Positions 38,110-52,922 of a stretch of DNA of 64,000 bases are shown in pieces; the stretch's first letter is position 1, and every line of letters starts with the position of its first letter. The stretch comes from Fasciola hepatica (lineage: Eukaryota > Platyhelminthes > Trematoda > Plagiorchiida > Fasciolidae), in contig CANUEZ040000209.1 of assembly GCA_948099385.1 (NCBI GenBank), positions 248,001 to 312,000 on the forward strand, in the 5' to 3' direction. The position numbers and the translations under genes are program-made. The notes below the pieces were generated by a model. The model ran no database searches. It was not told where the DNA came from and worked only from the letters and a program-made list of their open reading frames with translations.

Positions 38110-41100
38110 CGAGAATTTGGTTGTTACCGTTCAAAGCGAAAGCGAAAGCCGAAGCCAATTTGGGGATTGTGCTATATCATGTATTGTATATGTTGAACAA
38201 AGCTTTCAGACCCATATCGGATAGCCTTGTGGTTTGCGTGTTCGACTGACAATCGTTTACCCCAACCCTTGTTCGTGTCCCCGTGTGGGCTCTGTCCATG
38301 TGCAATGCTCATGATTCCCTTAGCGGATCGAACAGCTGTACAGTGCTTCCATAATTTTCAATGGTCAGTTCAGTGTTCAAGCTGCATGGAGAATCATATT
38401 ATACAAATCTACTCTGATACTGCTCTATTGCATTGTATGAGGAATCTGTGTGGGGATTGTTCATAAGGGAATACCTTGGTTTTACTTAGGCCCATAAATA
38501 GAGAAGTGATGGAACATAGGATTGGATCGGTGTGCGAGAATTTGGTTGTTACCGTTCAAAGCGAAAGCGAAAGCCGAAGCCAATTTGGGGATTGTGCTAT
38601 ATCATGTATTGTATATGTTGAACAAAGCGTTGAGACCCATATCGGATAGCCTTGTGGTTTGGGTGTTCGACTGACATTCGTTCACCCCAACCCTTGTTCG
38701 TGTCCCCGTGTGGGCTCTGTCCATGTGCAATGCTCATGATTCCCTTAGCGGATCAAACAGCTGTACAGTGCTTCCATAATTTTCAATGGTCAGTTCAGTG
38801 TTCAAGCTGCATGGAGAATCATATTATACAAATCTACTCTGCTACTGCTCTATTGCATTGTATGAGCAATCTGTGTAGATTGTTCATAAGGGAATACCTT
38901 GGTTTTACTTGGGCCCATAAATAGAGAAGTGATGGAACATAGGATTGGATCGGTGTGCGAGAATTTGGTTGTTACCGTTCAAAGCGAAAGCGAGAGCCGA
39001 AGCCAATTTGGGGATTGTGCTTTATCATGTATTGTATATGTTGAACAAAGCGTTGAGACCCATATCGGATAGCTTTGTGGTTTGGGTGTTCGACTGACAT
39101 TCGTTCACCCCAACCCTTGTTCGTGTCCCCGTGTGGGCTCTGTCCATGTGCAATGCTCATGATTCCCTTAGCGGATCAAACAGCTGTACAGTGCTTCCAT
39201 AATTTGCAATGGTCAGTTCAGTGTTCAAGCTGCATGGAGAATCATATTATACAAATCTACTCTGCTACTGCTCTATTGCATTGCATGAGCAATCTGTGTA
39301 TATTGTTCATAAGGGAATGCCTTTGTTTTATTTAGGCCCATAAATAGAGAAGTGATGGATTATAGGATTGGATCGGTGTGCGAGAATTTGGTTGTTACCG
39401 TTCAAAGCGAAAGCGAAAGCCGAAGCCAATTTGGGGATTGTGCTATATCATGTATTGTATATGTTGAACAAAGCGTTGAGACCCATATCGGATAGCTTTG
39501 TGGTTTGGGTGTTCGACTGACATTCGTTCACCCCAACCCTTGTTCGTGTCCCCGTGTGGGCTCTGTCCATGTGCAATGCTCATGATTCCCTTAGCGGATC
39601 AAACAGCTGTACAGTGCTTCCATAATTTTCAATGGTCAGTTCAGTGTTCAAGCTGCATGGAGAATCATATTATACAAATCTACTCAGCTACTGCTTTATT
39701 GCATTGTGTGAGCAATCTGTGTAGATTGTTCATAAGGGAATACCTTGGTTTTACTTAGGCCCATAAATAGAGAAGTGATGGAACATAGGATTGGATCGGT
39801 GTGCGAGAATTTGGTTGTTACCGTTCAAAGCGAAAGCGAAAGCCGAAGCCAGTTTGGGGATTGTGCCATATCATGTATTGTATATGTTGAACAAATCGTT
39901 GAGACCCATATCGTAAAGCCTCGTGGTTTGGGTGTTCGACTGACATTCGTTCACCCCAACCCTTGTTCGTGTCCCCGTGTGGGCTCTGTCCATGTGCAAT
40001 GCTCATGATTCCATTAGCGGATCAAACAGCTGTACAGTGCTTCCATAATTTTCAATGGTCAGTTCAGTGTTCAAGCTGCATGGAGAATCATATTATACAA
40101 ATCTACTCTGCTACTGCTTTATTGCATTGTGTGAGCAATCTGTGTAGATTGTTCATAAGGGAATACCTTGGTTTTACTTAGGCCCATAAATAGAGAAGTG
40201 ATGGAACATAGGATTGGATCGGTGTGCGAGAATTTGGTTGTTACCGTTCAAAGCGAAAGCGAAAGCCGAAGCCAATTTGGGGATTGTGCTATATCATGTA
40301 TTGTATATGTTGAACAAAGCTTTCAGACCCATATCGGATAGCCTTGTGGTTTGCGTGTTCGACTGACATTCGTTCACCCCAACCCTTGTTCGTGTCTCCG
40401 TGTGGGCTCTGTCCATGTGCAACGCACATGATTCCTTTAGCGGATCAAACAGCTGTACAGTGCTTCCATCATTTTCAATGGTCAGTTCAGTGTTCAAGCT
40501 GCATGGAGAATCATATTATACAAATCTACTCTGCTACTGCTCTATTGCATTGTATGAGCAATCTGTGTGGGGATTGTTCATCATGGAATGCCTTGGTTTT
40601 ACTTAGGCCCATAAATAGAGAAGTGATGGAACATAGGATTGGATCGGTGTGCGAGAATTTGGTTGTTACCGTTCAAAGCGAAAGCGAAAGCCGAAGCCAA
40701 TTTGGGGATTGTGCTATATCATGTATTGTATATGTTGAACAAAGCGTTGAGACCCATATGGGATAGCCTCGTGGTTTGCGTGTTCGACTGACAATCATTC
40801 ACCCCAACCCTTGTTCGTGTCCCCGTGTGGGCTCTGTCCATGTGCAATGCTCATGATTCCCTTACTGGATCAAACAGCTGTACAGTGCTTCCATAATTTT
40901 CAATGGTCAGTTCAGTGTTCAAGCTGCATGGAGAATCATATTATACAAATCTACTCTGCTACTGCTCTATTGCATTGCATGAGCAATCTGTGTGGATTGT
41001 TCATAAGAAAATGCCTTGATTTTACTCAGGCCCATAAATAGAGAAGTGATGGAACATAGGATTGGATCGGTGTGCGAGAATTTGGTTGTTACCGTTCAAA

Positions 41101-42343
41101 GCGAAAGCGAAAGCCGAAGCCAATTTGGGGATTGTGCTATATCATGTATTGTATATGTTGAACAAAGCTTTCAGACCCATATAGGATAGCCTTGTGGTTT
41201 GGGTGTTCGACTGACATTCGTTCACCCCAACCCTTGTTCGTGTCTCCGTGTGGGCTCTGCCCATGTGCAATGCACATGATTCCCTTAGCGGATCAAACAG
41301 CTGTACAGTGCTTCCATAATTTTCAATGGTCAGTTCAGTGTTCAAGCTGCATGGAGAATCATATTATACAAATCTACTCTGCTACTGCTTTATTGCATTG
41401 TGTGAGCAATCTGTGTAGATTGTTCATAAGGGAATACCTTGGTTTTACTTAGGCCCATAAATAGAGAAGTGATGGAACATAGGATTGGATCGGTGTGCGA
41501 GAATTTGGTTGTTACCGTTCAAAGCGAAAGCGAAAGCCGAAGCCAATTTGGGGATTGTGCTATATCATGTATAGTATATGTTGAACAAAGCTTTCAGACC
41601 CATATCGGATAGCCTTGTGGTTTGCGTGTTCGACTGACATTCGTTCACCCCAACCCTTGTTCGTGTCCCCGTGTGGGCTCTGTCCATGTGCAATGCTCAT
41701 GATTCCCTCAGCGGATCAAACAGCTGTACAGTGCTTCCATAATTTTCAATGGTCAGTTCAGTGTTCAAGCTGCATGGAGAATCATATTATACAAATCTAC
41801 TCTGCTACTGCTCTATTGCATTGTATGAGCAATCTGTGTGGATTGTTCATGAGGGAATGCCTTGGTTTTACTTAGGCCCATAAATAGAGAAGTGATGGAA
41901 CATAGGATTGGATCGGTGTGCGAGAATTTGGTTGTTACCGTTGAAAGCGAAAGCGAAAGGCGAAGCCAATTTGGGGATTGTGCTATATCATGTATTGTAT
42001 ATGTTAAACAAAGCTTTCAGACCCATATCGGATAGCCTTGTGGTTTGCGTGTTCGACTGACATTCGTTCACCCCTACCCTTGTTCCTGTCCCCGTGTGGG
42101 CTCTGTCCATGTGCAATGCACATGATTCCCTTAGCGGATCAAACAGCTGTACAGTGCTTCCATAATTTTCAATGGTCAGTTCAGTGTTCAAGCTGCATGG
42201 AGAATCATATTATACAAATCTACTCTGCTACTGCTCTATTGCATTGTATGAGCAATCTGTGTGGATTGTTCATAAGGGAATGCATTTGTTTTACTTAGGC
42301 CCATAAATAGAGAAGTGATGGAACATAGGATTGGATCGGTGTG
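38110..42343 (+). repeat. Satellite units 91-100, transition into dyad zone
   Basis: Ten units. Alleles typical of the following zone increase here: TTTGCGTG instead of TTTGGGTG, GCTTTCAG, CTTTATTGC and GTGTAGATTG with AATACCTTGG. The first altered inverted repeat appears near 40416 (CATGTGC-AAC-GCACATG, seven-base arms), and perfect 17-bp dyads follow at 41262 and 42108. The unit containing 39865-39920 carries GTGCCATATC, AAATCGTTGAG and CGTAAAGCCTCG, a subfamily that recurs in the right third of the window. Confidence 0.92.
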
Positions 42344-44883
42344 CGAGAATTTGGTTGTTACCGTTCAAAGCGAAAGCGAAAGCCGAAGCCAATTTGGGGA
42401 TTGTGCTATATCATGTATTGTATATGTTGAACAAAGCTTTCAAACCCATATCGGATAGCCTTGTGGTTTGCGTGTTCGACTGACATTCGTTCACCCCAAC
42501 CCTTGTTCGTGTCTCCGTGTGTGCTCTGTCCATGTGCAATGCACATGATTCCCTTAGCGGATCAAACAGCTGTACAGTGCTTCCATCATTTTCAATGGTC
42601 AGTTCAGTGTTCAAGCTGCATGGAGAATCATATTATACAAATCTACTCTGCTACTGCTTTATTGCATTGTGTGAGCAATCTGTGTATATTGTTCATAAGG
42701 GAATACCTTGGTTTTACTTAGGCCCATAAATAGAGAAGTGATGGAACATAGGATTGGATCGGTGTGCGAGAATTTGGTTGTTACCGTTCAAAGCGAAAGC
42801 GAAAGCCGAAGCCAATTTGGGGATTGTGCTATATCATGTATTGTATATGTTGAACAAAGCTTTCAGACCCATATCGGATAGCCTTGTGGTTTGCGTGTTC
42901 GACTGACATTCGTTCACCCCAACCCTTGTTCGTGTCCCCGTGTGGGCTCTGTCCATGTGCAATGCTCATGATTCCCTTAGCGGATCAAACAGCTGTACAG
43001 TGCTTCCATAATTTTCAATGGTCAGTTCAGTGTTCAAGCTGCATGGAGAATCATATTATACAAATCTACTCTGCTACTGCTCTATTGCATTGTATGAGCA
43101 ATCTGTGTGGATTGTTCATAAGTGAATGCCTTGGTTTTACTTAGGCCCATAAATAGAGAAGTGATCGAACATAGGATTGGATCGGTGTGCGAGAATTTGG
43201 TTGTTACCGTTCAAAGCGAAAGCGAAAGCCGAAGCCAATTTGGGGATTGTGCTATATCATGTATTGTATATGTTGAACAAAGCTTTCAGACCCATATCGG
43301 ATAGCCTTGTGGTTTGCGTGTTCGACTGACATTCGTTCACCCCAACCCTTGTTCGTGTCCCCGTGTGGGCTCTGTCCATGTGCAATGCACATGATTCCCT
43401 TAGCGGATCAAACAGCTGTACAGTGCTTCCATAATTTTCAATGGTCAGTTCAGTGTTCAAGCTGCATGGAGAATCATATTATACAAATCTACTCTGCTAC
43501 TGCTCTATTGCATTGTATGAGCAATCTGTGTGGATTGTTCATAAGTGAATGCCTTGGTTTTACTTAGGCCCATAAACAGAGAAGTGATGGAACATAGGAT
43601 TGGATCGGTGTGCGAGAATTTGGTTGTTACCGTTCAAAGCGAAAGCGAAAGCCGAAGCCAATTTGGGGATTGTGCTATATCATGTATTGTATATGTTGAA
43701 CAAAGCTTTCAGACCCATATCGGATAGCCTTGTGGTTTGCGTGTTCGACTGACATTCGTTCACCCCAACCCTTGTTCGTGTCAACGTGTGGGCTCTGTCC
43801 ATGTGCAATGCACATGTGTCCCTTAGCGGATCAAACAGCTGTACAGTGCTTCCATCATTTTCAATGGTCAGTTCAGTGTTCAAGCTGCATGGAGAATCAT
43901 ATTATACAAATCTACTCTGCTACTGCTTTATTGCATTGTGTGAGCAATCTGTGTATATTGTTCATAAGGGAATACCTTGGTTTTACTTAGGCCCATAAAT
44001 AGAGAAGTGATGGAACATAGGATTGGATCGGTGTGCGAGAATTTGGTTGTTACCGTTCAAAGCGAAAGCGAAAGCCGAAGCCAATTTGGGGATTGTGCTA
44101 TATCATGTATTGTATATGTTGAACAAAGCTTTCAGACCCATATCGGATAGCCTTGTGGTTTGGGTGTTCGACTGACATTCGTTCACCCCAACCCTTGTTC
44201 GTGTCCCCGTGTGGGCTCTGTCCATGTGCAATGCTCATGATTCCCTTAGCGGATCAAACAGCTGTACAGTGCTTCCATAATTTTCAATGGTCAGTTCAGT
44301 GTTCAAGCTGCATGGAGAATCATATTATACAAATCTACTCTGCTACTGCTCTATTGCATTGTATGAGCAATCTGTGTGGATTGTTCATAAGGGAATGCCT
44401 TTGTTTTACTTAGGCCCATAAATAGAGAAGTGATCGAACATAGGATTGGATCGGTGTGCGAGAATTTGGTTGTTACCGTTCAAAGCGAAAGCGAAAGCCG
44501 AAGCCAATTTGGGGATTGTGCTATATCATGTATTGTATATGTTGAACAAAGCTTTCAGACCCATATCGGATAGCCTTGTGGTTTGCGTGTTCGACTGACA
44601 TTCGTTCACCCCAACCCTTGTTCGTGTCCCCGTGTGGGCTCTGTCCATGTGCAATGCACATGATTCCCTTAGCGGATCAAACAGCTGTACAGTGCTTCCA
44701 TCATTTTCAATGGTCAGTTCAGTGTTCAAGCTGCATGGAGAATCATATTATACAAATCTACTCTGCTACTGCTCTATTGCATTGTATGAGCAATCTGTGT
44801 GGGGATTGTTCATAAGGGAATACCTTGGTTTTACTTAGGCCCATAAATAGAGAAGTGATGGAACATAGGATTGGATCGGTGTG
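42344..44883 (+). repeat. Trimer pair inside the dyad zone (1,269 + 1,271 bp)
   Basis: Units at 42344, 42767 and 43190 correspond to 43613, 44036 and 44459. First members share the perfect dyad, CTTTATTGC, GTGTATATTG and AATACCTTGG. Second members lack the dyad and are both followed by GTGATCGAAC. Third members again have the dyad. Copies differ at several positions, including GTCTCCGTGTGTGC versus GTCAACGTGTGGGC and a two-base insertion in the last unit, so this is an older or partly converted duplication. Confidence 0.7.
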
Positions 44884-47800
44884 CGAGAATTTGGTTGTTA
44901 CCGTTCAAAGCGAAAGCGAAAGCCGAAGCCAATTTGGGGATTGTGCTATATCATGTATTGTATATGTTGAACAAAGCGTTGAGACCCATATTGGATAGCC
45001 TTGTGGTTTGGGTGTTCGACTGACAATCATTCACCCCAACCCTTGTTCGTGTCCCCGTGTGGGCTCTGTCCATGTGCAATGCTCATGATTCCCTTAGCGG
45101 ATCAAACAGCTGTACAGTGGTTCCATAATTTTCAATGGTCAGTTCAGTGTTCAAGCTGCATGGAGAATCATATTATACAAATCTACTCTGCTACTGCTCT
45201 ATTGCATTGTATGAGCAATCTGTGTGGATTGTTCATAAGTGAATGCCTTTGTTTTACTTAGGCCCATAAATAGAGAAGTGATGGAAAATAGGATTGGATC
45301 GGTGTGCGAGAATTTGGTTGTTACCATTGAAAGCGAAAGCGAAAGGCGAAGCCAATGTGGGGATTGTGCTATATCATGTATTGTATATGTTGAACAAAGC
45401 TTTCAGACCCATATCGGATAGCCTTGTGGTTTGCGTGTTCGACTGACATTCGTTCACCCCAACCCTTGTTCGTGTCCCCGTGTGGGCTCTGTCCATGTGC
45501 AATGCACATGATTCTCTTAGCGGATCAAACAGCTGTACAGTGCTTCCATAATTTTCAATGGTCAGTTCAGTGTTCAAGCTGCATGGAGAATCATATTATA
45601 CAAATCTACTCTGCTACTGCTCTATTGCAATGTATGAGCAATCTGTGTGGATTGTTCATACGGGAATACCTTTGTTTTACTTAGGCCCATAAATAGAGAA
45701 GTGATGGAACATAGGATTGGATCGGTGTGCGAGAATTTGGTTGTTACCGTTCAAAGCGAAAGCGAAAGCCGAAGCCAATTTGGGGATTGTGCTATATCAT
45801 GTATTGTATATGTTGAACAAAGCTTTCAGACCCATATCGGATAGCCTTGTGGTTTGCGTGTTCGACTGACATTCGTTCACCCCAACCCTTGTTCGTGTCC
45901 CCGAGTGGGCTCTGTCCATGTGCAATGCACATGATTCCCTTAGCGGATCAAACAGCTGTACAGTGCTTCCATAATTTTCAATGGTCAGTTCAGTGTTCAA
46001 GCTGCATGGAGAATCATATTATACAAATCTACTCTGCTACTGCTCTATTGCATTGTATGAGCAATCTGTGTGGGGCATGTTCATAAGGGAATGCCTTGGT
46101 TTTACTTAGGCCCATAAACAGAGAAGTGATCGAACATAGGATTGGATCGGTGTGCGAGAATTTGGTTGTTACCGTTCAAAGCGAAAGCGAAAGCCGAAGC
46201 CAATTTGGGGATTGTGCTATATCATGTATTGTATATGTTGAACAAAGCTTTCAAACCCATATCGGATAGCCTTGTGGTTTGCGTGTTCGACTGACATTCG
46301 TTCACCCCAACCCTTGTTCCTGTCCCCGTGTGGGCTCTGTCCATGTGCAATGCACATGATTCCCTTAGCGGATCAAACAGCTGTACAGTGCTTCCATAAT
46401 TTTCAATGGTCAGTTCAGTGTTCAAGCTGCATGGAGAATCATATTATACAAATCTACTCTGCTAGTGCTCTATTGCATTGTATGAGCAATCTGTGTGGGG
46501 ATTGTTCATAAGGGAATACCTTGGTTTTACTTAGGCCCATAAATAGAGAAGTGATGGAACATAGGATTGGATCGGTGTGCGAGAATTTGGTTGTTACCGT
46601 TCAAAGCGAAAGCGAAAGCCGAAGCCAATTTGGGGATTGTGCTATATCATGTATTGTATATGTTGAACAAAGTGTTGAGACCCATATTGGATAGCCTCGT
46701 GGTTTGGGTGTTCGACTGACAATCATTCACCCCAACCCTTGTTCGTGTCCCCGTGTGGGCTCTGTCCATGTGCAATGCTCATGATTCCCTTAGCGGATCA
46801 AACAGCTGTACAGTGCTCCCATAATTTTCAATGGTCAGTTCAGTGTTCAAGCTGCATGGAGAATCATATTATACAAATCTACTCTGCTACTGCTCTATTG
46901 CAATGTATGAGCAATCTGTGTGGATTGTTCATAAGGGAATACCTTTGTTTTACTTAGGCCCATAAATAGAGAAGTGATCGAACATAGGATTGGATCGGTG
47001 TGCGAGAATTTGGTTGTTACCGTTCAAAGCGAAAGCGAAAGCCGAAGCCAATTTGGGGATTGTGCTATATCATGTATTGTATATGTTGAACAAAGCTTTC
47101 AGACCCATATCGGATAGCCTTGTGGTTTGCGTGTTCGACTGACATTCGTTCACCCCAACCCTTGTTCGTGTCCCCTTGTGGGCTCTGTCCATGTGCAATG
47201 CTCATGATTCCCTTAGCGGATCAAACAGCTGTACAGTGCTTCCATCATTTTCAATGGTCAGTTCAGTGTTCAAGCTGCATGGAGAATCATATTATACAAA
47301 TCTACTCTGCTACTGCTCTATTGCATTGTATGAGCAATCTATATGAATTGTTCATAAGGGAATACCTTGGTTTTACTTAGGCCCATAAATAGAGAAGTGA
47401 TGGAGCATAGGATTGGATCGGTGTGCCAGAATTTGGTTGTTACCGTTCAAAGCGAAAGCGAAAGCCGAAGCCAATTTGGGGATTGTGCTATATCATGTAT
47501 TGTATATGTTGAACAAAGCGTTGAGACTCATATCGGATAGCCTTGTGATTTCGGTGTTCGACTGACATTCGTTCACCCCAACCCTTGTTCGTGTCCCCGT
47601 GTGGGCTCTGTCCATGTGCAATGCTCATGATTCCCTTAGCGGATCAAACAGCTGTACAGTGCTTCCATAATTTTCAATGGTCAGTTCAGTGTTCAAGCTG
47701 CATGGAGAATCATATTATACAAATCTACTCTGCTACTGCTCTATTGCATTGTATGAGCAATCTGTGTGGATTGTTCATAAGGGAATGCCTTGATTTTACT

Positions 47801-50800
47801 TAGGCCCATAAATAGAGATGTGATGGAACATAGGATTGGATCGGTGTGCGAGAATTTGGTTGTTACCGTTAAAAGCGAAAGCGAAAGCCGAAGCCAGTTT
47901 GGGGATTGTGCCATATCATGTATTGTATATGTTCCACAAATCGTTGAGACACATATCGTAAAGCCTCGTGCTTTGGGTGTTCGACTGATATTCGTTCAGC
48001 CCAACCCTTGTTCGTGTCCCCGTGTGGGCTCTGTCCATGTGCAATGCTCATGATTCCCTTAGCGGATCAAACAGCTGTACAGTGCTTCCATAATTTTCAA
48101 TGGTCAGTTCAGTGTTCAAGCTGCATGGAGAATCATATTATACAAATCTACTCTGCTACTGCTCTATTGCATTGTGTGAGCAATCTGTGTAGATTGTTCA
48201 TAAGGGAATGCCTTTGTTTTACTTAGGCCCATAAATAGAGAAGTGATGGAACATAGGATTGGATCGGTGTGCGAGAATTTGGTTGTTACCGTTCAAAGCG
48301 AAAGCGAAAGCCGAAGCCAATTTGGGGATTGTGCTATATCATGTATTGTATATGTTGAACAAAGCTTTCAGACCCATATCGGATAGCCTTGTGGTTTGCG
48401 TGTTCGACTGACATTCGTTCACCCCAACCCTTGTTCGTGTCCCCGTGTGGGCTCTGTCCATGTGCAATGCACATGATTCTCTTAGCGGATCAAACAGCTG
48501 TACAGTGCTTCCATAATTTTCAATGGTCAGTTCAGTGTTCAAGCTGCATGGAGAATCATATTATACAAATCTACTCTGCTACTGCTCTATTGCATTGTAT
48601 GAGCAATCTGTGTGGGGCATGTTCATAAGGGAATGCCTTGGTTTTACTTAGGCCCATAAATAGAGGAGTGATGGAACATAGGATTGGATCGGTGTGCGAA
48701 AATTTGGTTGTTACCGTTCAAAGCGAAAGCGAAAGCCGAAGCCAATTTGGGGATTGTGCTATATCATGTATTGTATATGTTGAACAAAGCTTTCAGACCC
48801 ATATCGGATAGCCTTGTGGTTTGGGTGTTCGACTGACATTCGTTCACCCCAACCCTTGTTCGTGTCCCCGTGTGGGCTTTGTCCATGTGCAATGCACATG
48901 ATTCCCTTAGCGGATCAAACAGCTGTACAGTGCTTCCATCATTTTCAATGGTCAGTTCAGTGTTCAAGCTGCATGGAGAATCATATTATACAAATCTACT
49001 CTGCTACTGCTCTATTGCATTGTATGAGCAATCTATATGAATTGTTCATAAGGGAATACCTTGGTTTTACTTAGGCCCATAAATAGAGAAGTGATGGAAC
49101 ATAGGATTGGATCGGTGTGCGAGAATTTGGTTGTTACCGTTCAAAGCGAAAGCGAAAGCCGAAGCCAATTTGGGGATTGTGCTATATCATGTATTGTATA
49201 TGTTGAACAAAGCGTTCAGACCCATATCGGATAGCCTTGTGATTTCGGTGTTCGACTGACATTCGTTCACCCCAACCCTTGTTCGTGTCCCCGTGTGGGC
49301 TCTGTCCAAGTGCAATGCGCATGATTCCCTTAGCGGATCAAACAGCTGTACAGCGCTTCCATCATTTTCAATGGTCAGTTCAGTGTTCAAGCTGCATGGA
49401 GAATCATATTATACAAATCTACTCTGCTACTGCTCTATTGCATTGTATGAGCAATCTGTGTGGATTGTTCATAAGGGAATGCCTTTGTTTTACTTAGGCC
49501 CATAAATAGAGATGTGATGGAACATAGGATTGGATCGCTGTGCGAAAATTTGGTTGTTACCGTTCAAAGCGAAAGCGAAAGCCGAAGCCAGTTTGGGGAT
49601 TGTGCTATATCATGTATTGTGTATGTTCCACAAATCTTGGAGACACATATCGTAAAGCCTCGTGGTTTGAGTGTTCGACTGACATTCGTTCACCCCAACC
49701 CTTGTTCGTGTCCCGTGTGGGCTCTGTCCATGTGCAATGCTCATGATTCCCTTAGCGGATCAAACAGCTGTACAGTGCTTCCATAATTTTCAATGGTCAG
49801 TTCAGTGTTCAAGCTGCATGGAGAATCATATTATACAAATCTACTCTGCTACTGCTCTATTGCATTGTGTGAGCAATCTGTGTAGATTGTTCATAAGGGA
49901 ATGCCTTTGTTTTACTTAGGCCCATAAATAGAGAAGTGATGGAACATAGGATTGGATCGGTGTGCGAGAATTTGGTTGTTACCGTTCAAAGCGAAAGCGA
50001 AAGCCGAAGCCAATTTGGGGATTGTGCTATATCATGTATTGTATATGTTGAACAAAGCGTTGAGACCCATATCGGATAGCCTTGTGGTTTGCGTGTTCGA
50101 CTGACATTCGTTCACCCCAACCCTTGTTCGTGTCCCCGTGTGGGCTCTGTCCATGTGCAATGCTCATGATTCCCTTAGCGGATCAAACAGCTGTACAGTG
50201 CTTCCATCATTTTCAATGGTCAGTTCAGTGTTCAAGCTGCATGGAGAATCATATTATACAAATCTACTCTGCTACTGCTCTATTGCATTGTGTGAGCAAT
50301 CTGTGTAGATTGTTCATAAGGGAATGCCTTTGTTTTACTTAGGCCCATAAATAGAGAAGTGATGGAACATAGGATTGGATCGGTGTGCGAGAATTTGGTT
50401 GTTACCGTTGAAAGCGAAAGCGAAAGCCGAAGCCAGATTGGGGATTTTGCTATATCATCTATTGTATATGTTGAACAAAGCGTTCAGACCCATATCGGAT
50501 AGCCTTGTGGTTTGCGTGTTCGACTGACATTCGTTCACCCCAACCCTTGTTCGTGTCCCCGTGTGGGCTCTGTCCATGTGCAATGCACATGATTCCCTTA
50601 GCGGATCAAACAGCTGTACAGTGCTTCCATCATTTTCAATGGTCAGTTCAGTGTTCAAGCTGCATGGAGAATCATATTATACAAATCTACACTGCTACTG
50701 CTCTATTGCATTGTGTGAGCAATCTGTGTGGATTGTTCATAAGAGAATGCCTTTGTTTTACTTAGGCCCATAAATAGAGAAGTGATGGAACATAGGATTG

Positions 50801-52079
50801 GATCGGTGTGCGAGAATTTGGTTGTTACCGTTGAAAGCGAAAGCGAAAGCCGAAGCCAGATTGGGGATTTTGCTATATCATGTATTGTATATGTTGAACA
50901 AAGCGTTGAGACCCATATCGGATAGCCTTGTGGTTTGGGTGTTCGACTGACATTCGTTCACCCCAACCCTTGTTCGTGTCCCCGTGTGGGCTCTGTCCAT
51001 GTGCAATGCTCATGATTCCCTTAGCGGATAAAACAGCTGTACAGTGCTTCCATCATTTTCAATGGTCAGTTCAGTGTTCAAGCTGCATGGAGAATCATAT
51101 TATACAAATCTACTCTGCTACTGCTCTATTGCATTGTATGAGCAATCTGTGTAGATTGTTCATAAGGGAATGCCTTGGTTTTACTTAGGCCCATAAACAG
51201 AGAAGTGATCGAACATAGGATTGGATCGGTGTGCGAGAATTTGGTTGTTACCGTTCAAAGCGAAAGCGAAAGGCGAAGCCAATTTGGGGATTGTGCTATA
51301 TCATGTATTGTATATGTTGAACAAAGCGTTGAGACCCATATTGGATAGCCTTGTGGTTTGGGTGTTCGACTGACAATCATTCACCCCAACCCTTGTTCGT
51401 GTCCCCGTGTGGGCTCTGTCCATGTGCAATGCTCATGATTCCCTTAGCGGTTCAAACAGCTGTACAGTGCTTCCATAATTTTCAATGGTCAGTTCAGTGT
51501 TCAAGCTGCATGGAGAATCATATTATACAAATCTACTCTGCTACTGCTCTATTGCATTGTATGAGCAATCTATGTGGATTGTTCATAAGGGAATGCCTTG
51601 GTTTTACTTAGGCCCATAAATAGAGAAGTGATGGAACATAGGATTGGATCGGTGTGCGAGAATTTGGTTGTTACCGTTCAAAGCGAAAGCGAAAGCCGAA
51701 GCCAATTTGGGGATTGTGCTATATCATGTATTGTATATGTTGAACAAAGCGTTGAGACCCATATTGGATAGCCTTGTGATTTGGGTGTTCGACTGACAAT
51801 CATTCACCCCAACCCTTGTTCGTGTCCCCGTGTGGGCTCTGTCCATGTGCAATGCTCATGATTCCCTTAGCGGATCAAACAGCTGTACAGTGCTTCCATC
51901 ATTTTCAATGGTCAGTTCAGTGTTCAAGCTGCATGGAGAATCATATTATACAAATCTACTCTGCTACTGCTCTATTGCATTGTATGAGTAATCTGTGTGG
52001 ATTGTTCATAAGAAAATGCCTTGATTTTACTTAGGCCCTTAAATAGAGAAGTGATGGAACATAGGATTGGATCGGTGTG
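44884..52079 (+). repeat. Satellite units 107-123, dyad zone continued
   Basis: Seventeen units, six with the perfect 17-bp dyad. A GCAATGTATGAGC allele with AATACCTTTG occurs in units starting at 45307 and 46580, three units apart, another trimeric spacing. Units near 47940 and 49630 carry TTCCACAAATC with CGTAAAGCC. Units near 50428 and 50850 share CCAGATTGGGGATTTTGC with a TTGAAAGCG change. Nothing other than satellite is present. Confidence 0.92.
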
Positions 52080-52922
52080 CGAGAATTTGGTTGTTACCGT
52101 TCAAAAAAAAGCGAAAGCCGAAGCCAGTTTGGGGATTGTGCTATATCACGTAGTGTATATGTTGAACAAAGCGTTGAGACCCATATGGGATAGCCTTCTG
52201 ATTTCGGTGATCGACTGACATTCGTTCACCCCAACCCTTGTTCGTGTCCCGTGTGGGCTCTGTCCATGTGCAATTCTCATGATTCCCTTAGCGGATCAAA
52301 CAGCTGTACAGTGCTTTCATAATTTTCAATGGTCAGTTCAGTGTTCAAGCTGCATGGAGAATCATATTATACAAATCTACTCTGCTACTGCTCTATTGCA
52401 TTGTATGAGCAATCTGTATGAATTGTTCATAAGGGAATACCTTGGTTTTACTTAGGCCCATAAATAGAGAAGTGATGGAACATAGGATTGGATCGGTGTG
52501 CGAGAATTTGGTTGTTACCGTTCAAAAAAAAGCGAAAGCCGAAGCCAGTTTGGGGATTGTGCTATATCACGTAGTGTATATGTTGAACAAAGCGTTGAGA
52601 CCCATATGGGATAGCCTTCTGATTTCGGTGTTCGACTGACATTCGTTCACCCCAACCCTTGTTCGTGTCCCCGTGTGGGCTCTGTCCATGTGCAATGCTC
52701 ATGATTCCCCTAGCGGATCAAACAGCTGTACAGTGCTTCCATAATTTTCAATGGTCAGTTCAGTGTTCAAGCTGCATGGAGAATCATATTATACAAATCT
52801 ACTCTGCTACTGCTCTATTGCATTGTATGAGCAATCTGTGTGGATTGTTCATAAGAGAATGCCTTGGTTTTACTCAGGACCATAAATAGAGAAGTGATGG
52901 AACATAGGATTGGATCGGTGTG
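52080..52922 (+). repeat. Adjacent pair with A8 run (421 + 422 bp)
   Basis: Units at 52080-52500 and 52501-52922 both have TTCAAAAAAAAGCG where other units have two GCG-containing hexamers, so one base is lost and an A8 run formed. They also share ATATCACGTAGTG and GCCTTCTGATTTCGG. The first has a further one-base loss at CCCGTGTGGG. The second was probably copied from the first, or the reverse, by unequal exchange. Confidence 0.87.

Noticed and set aside
42411..42614. 67-codon minus-strand frame repeated at 40-60 kb
   Set aside because: It exists because the dyad variant changes a minus-strand TGA to TGT. The frame is a by-product of that substitution.
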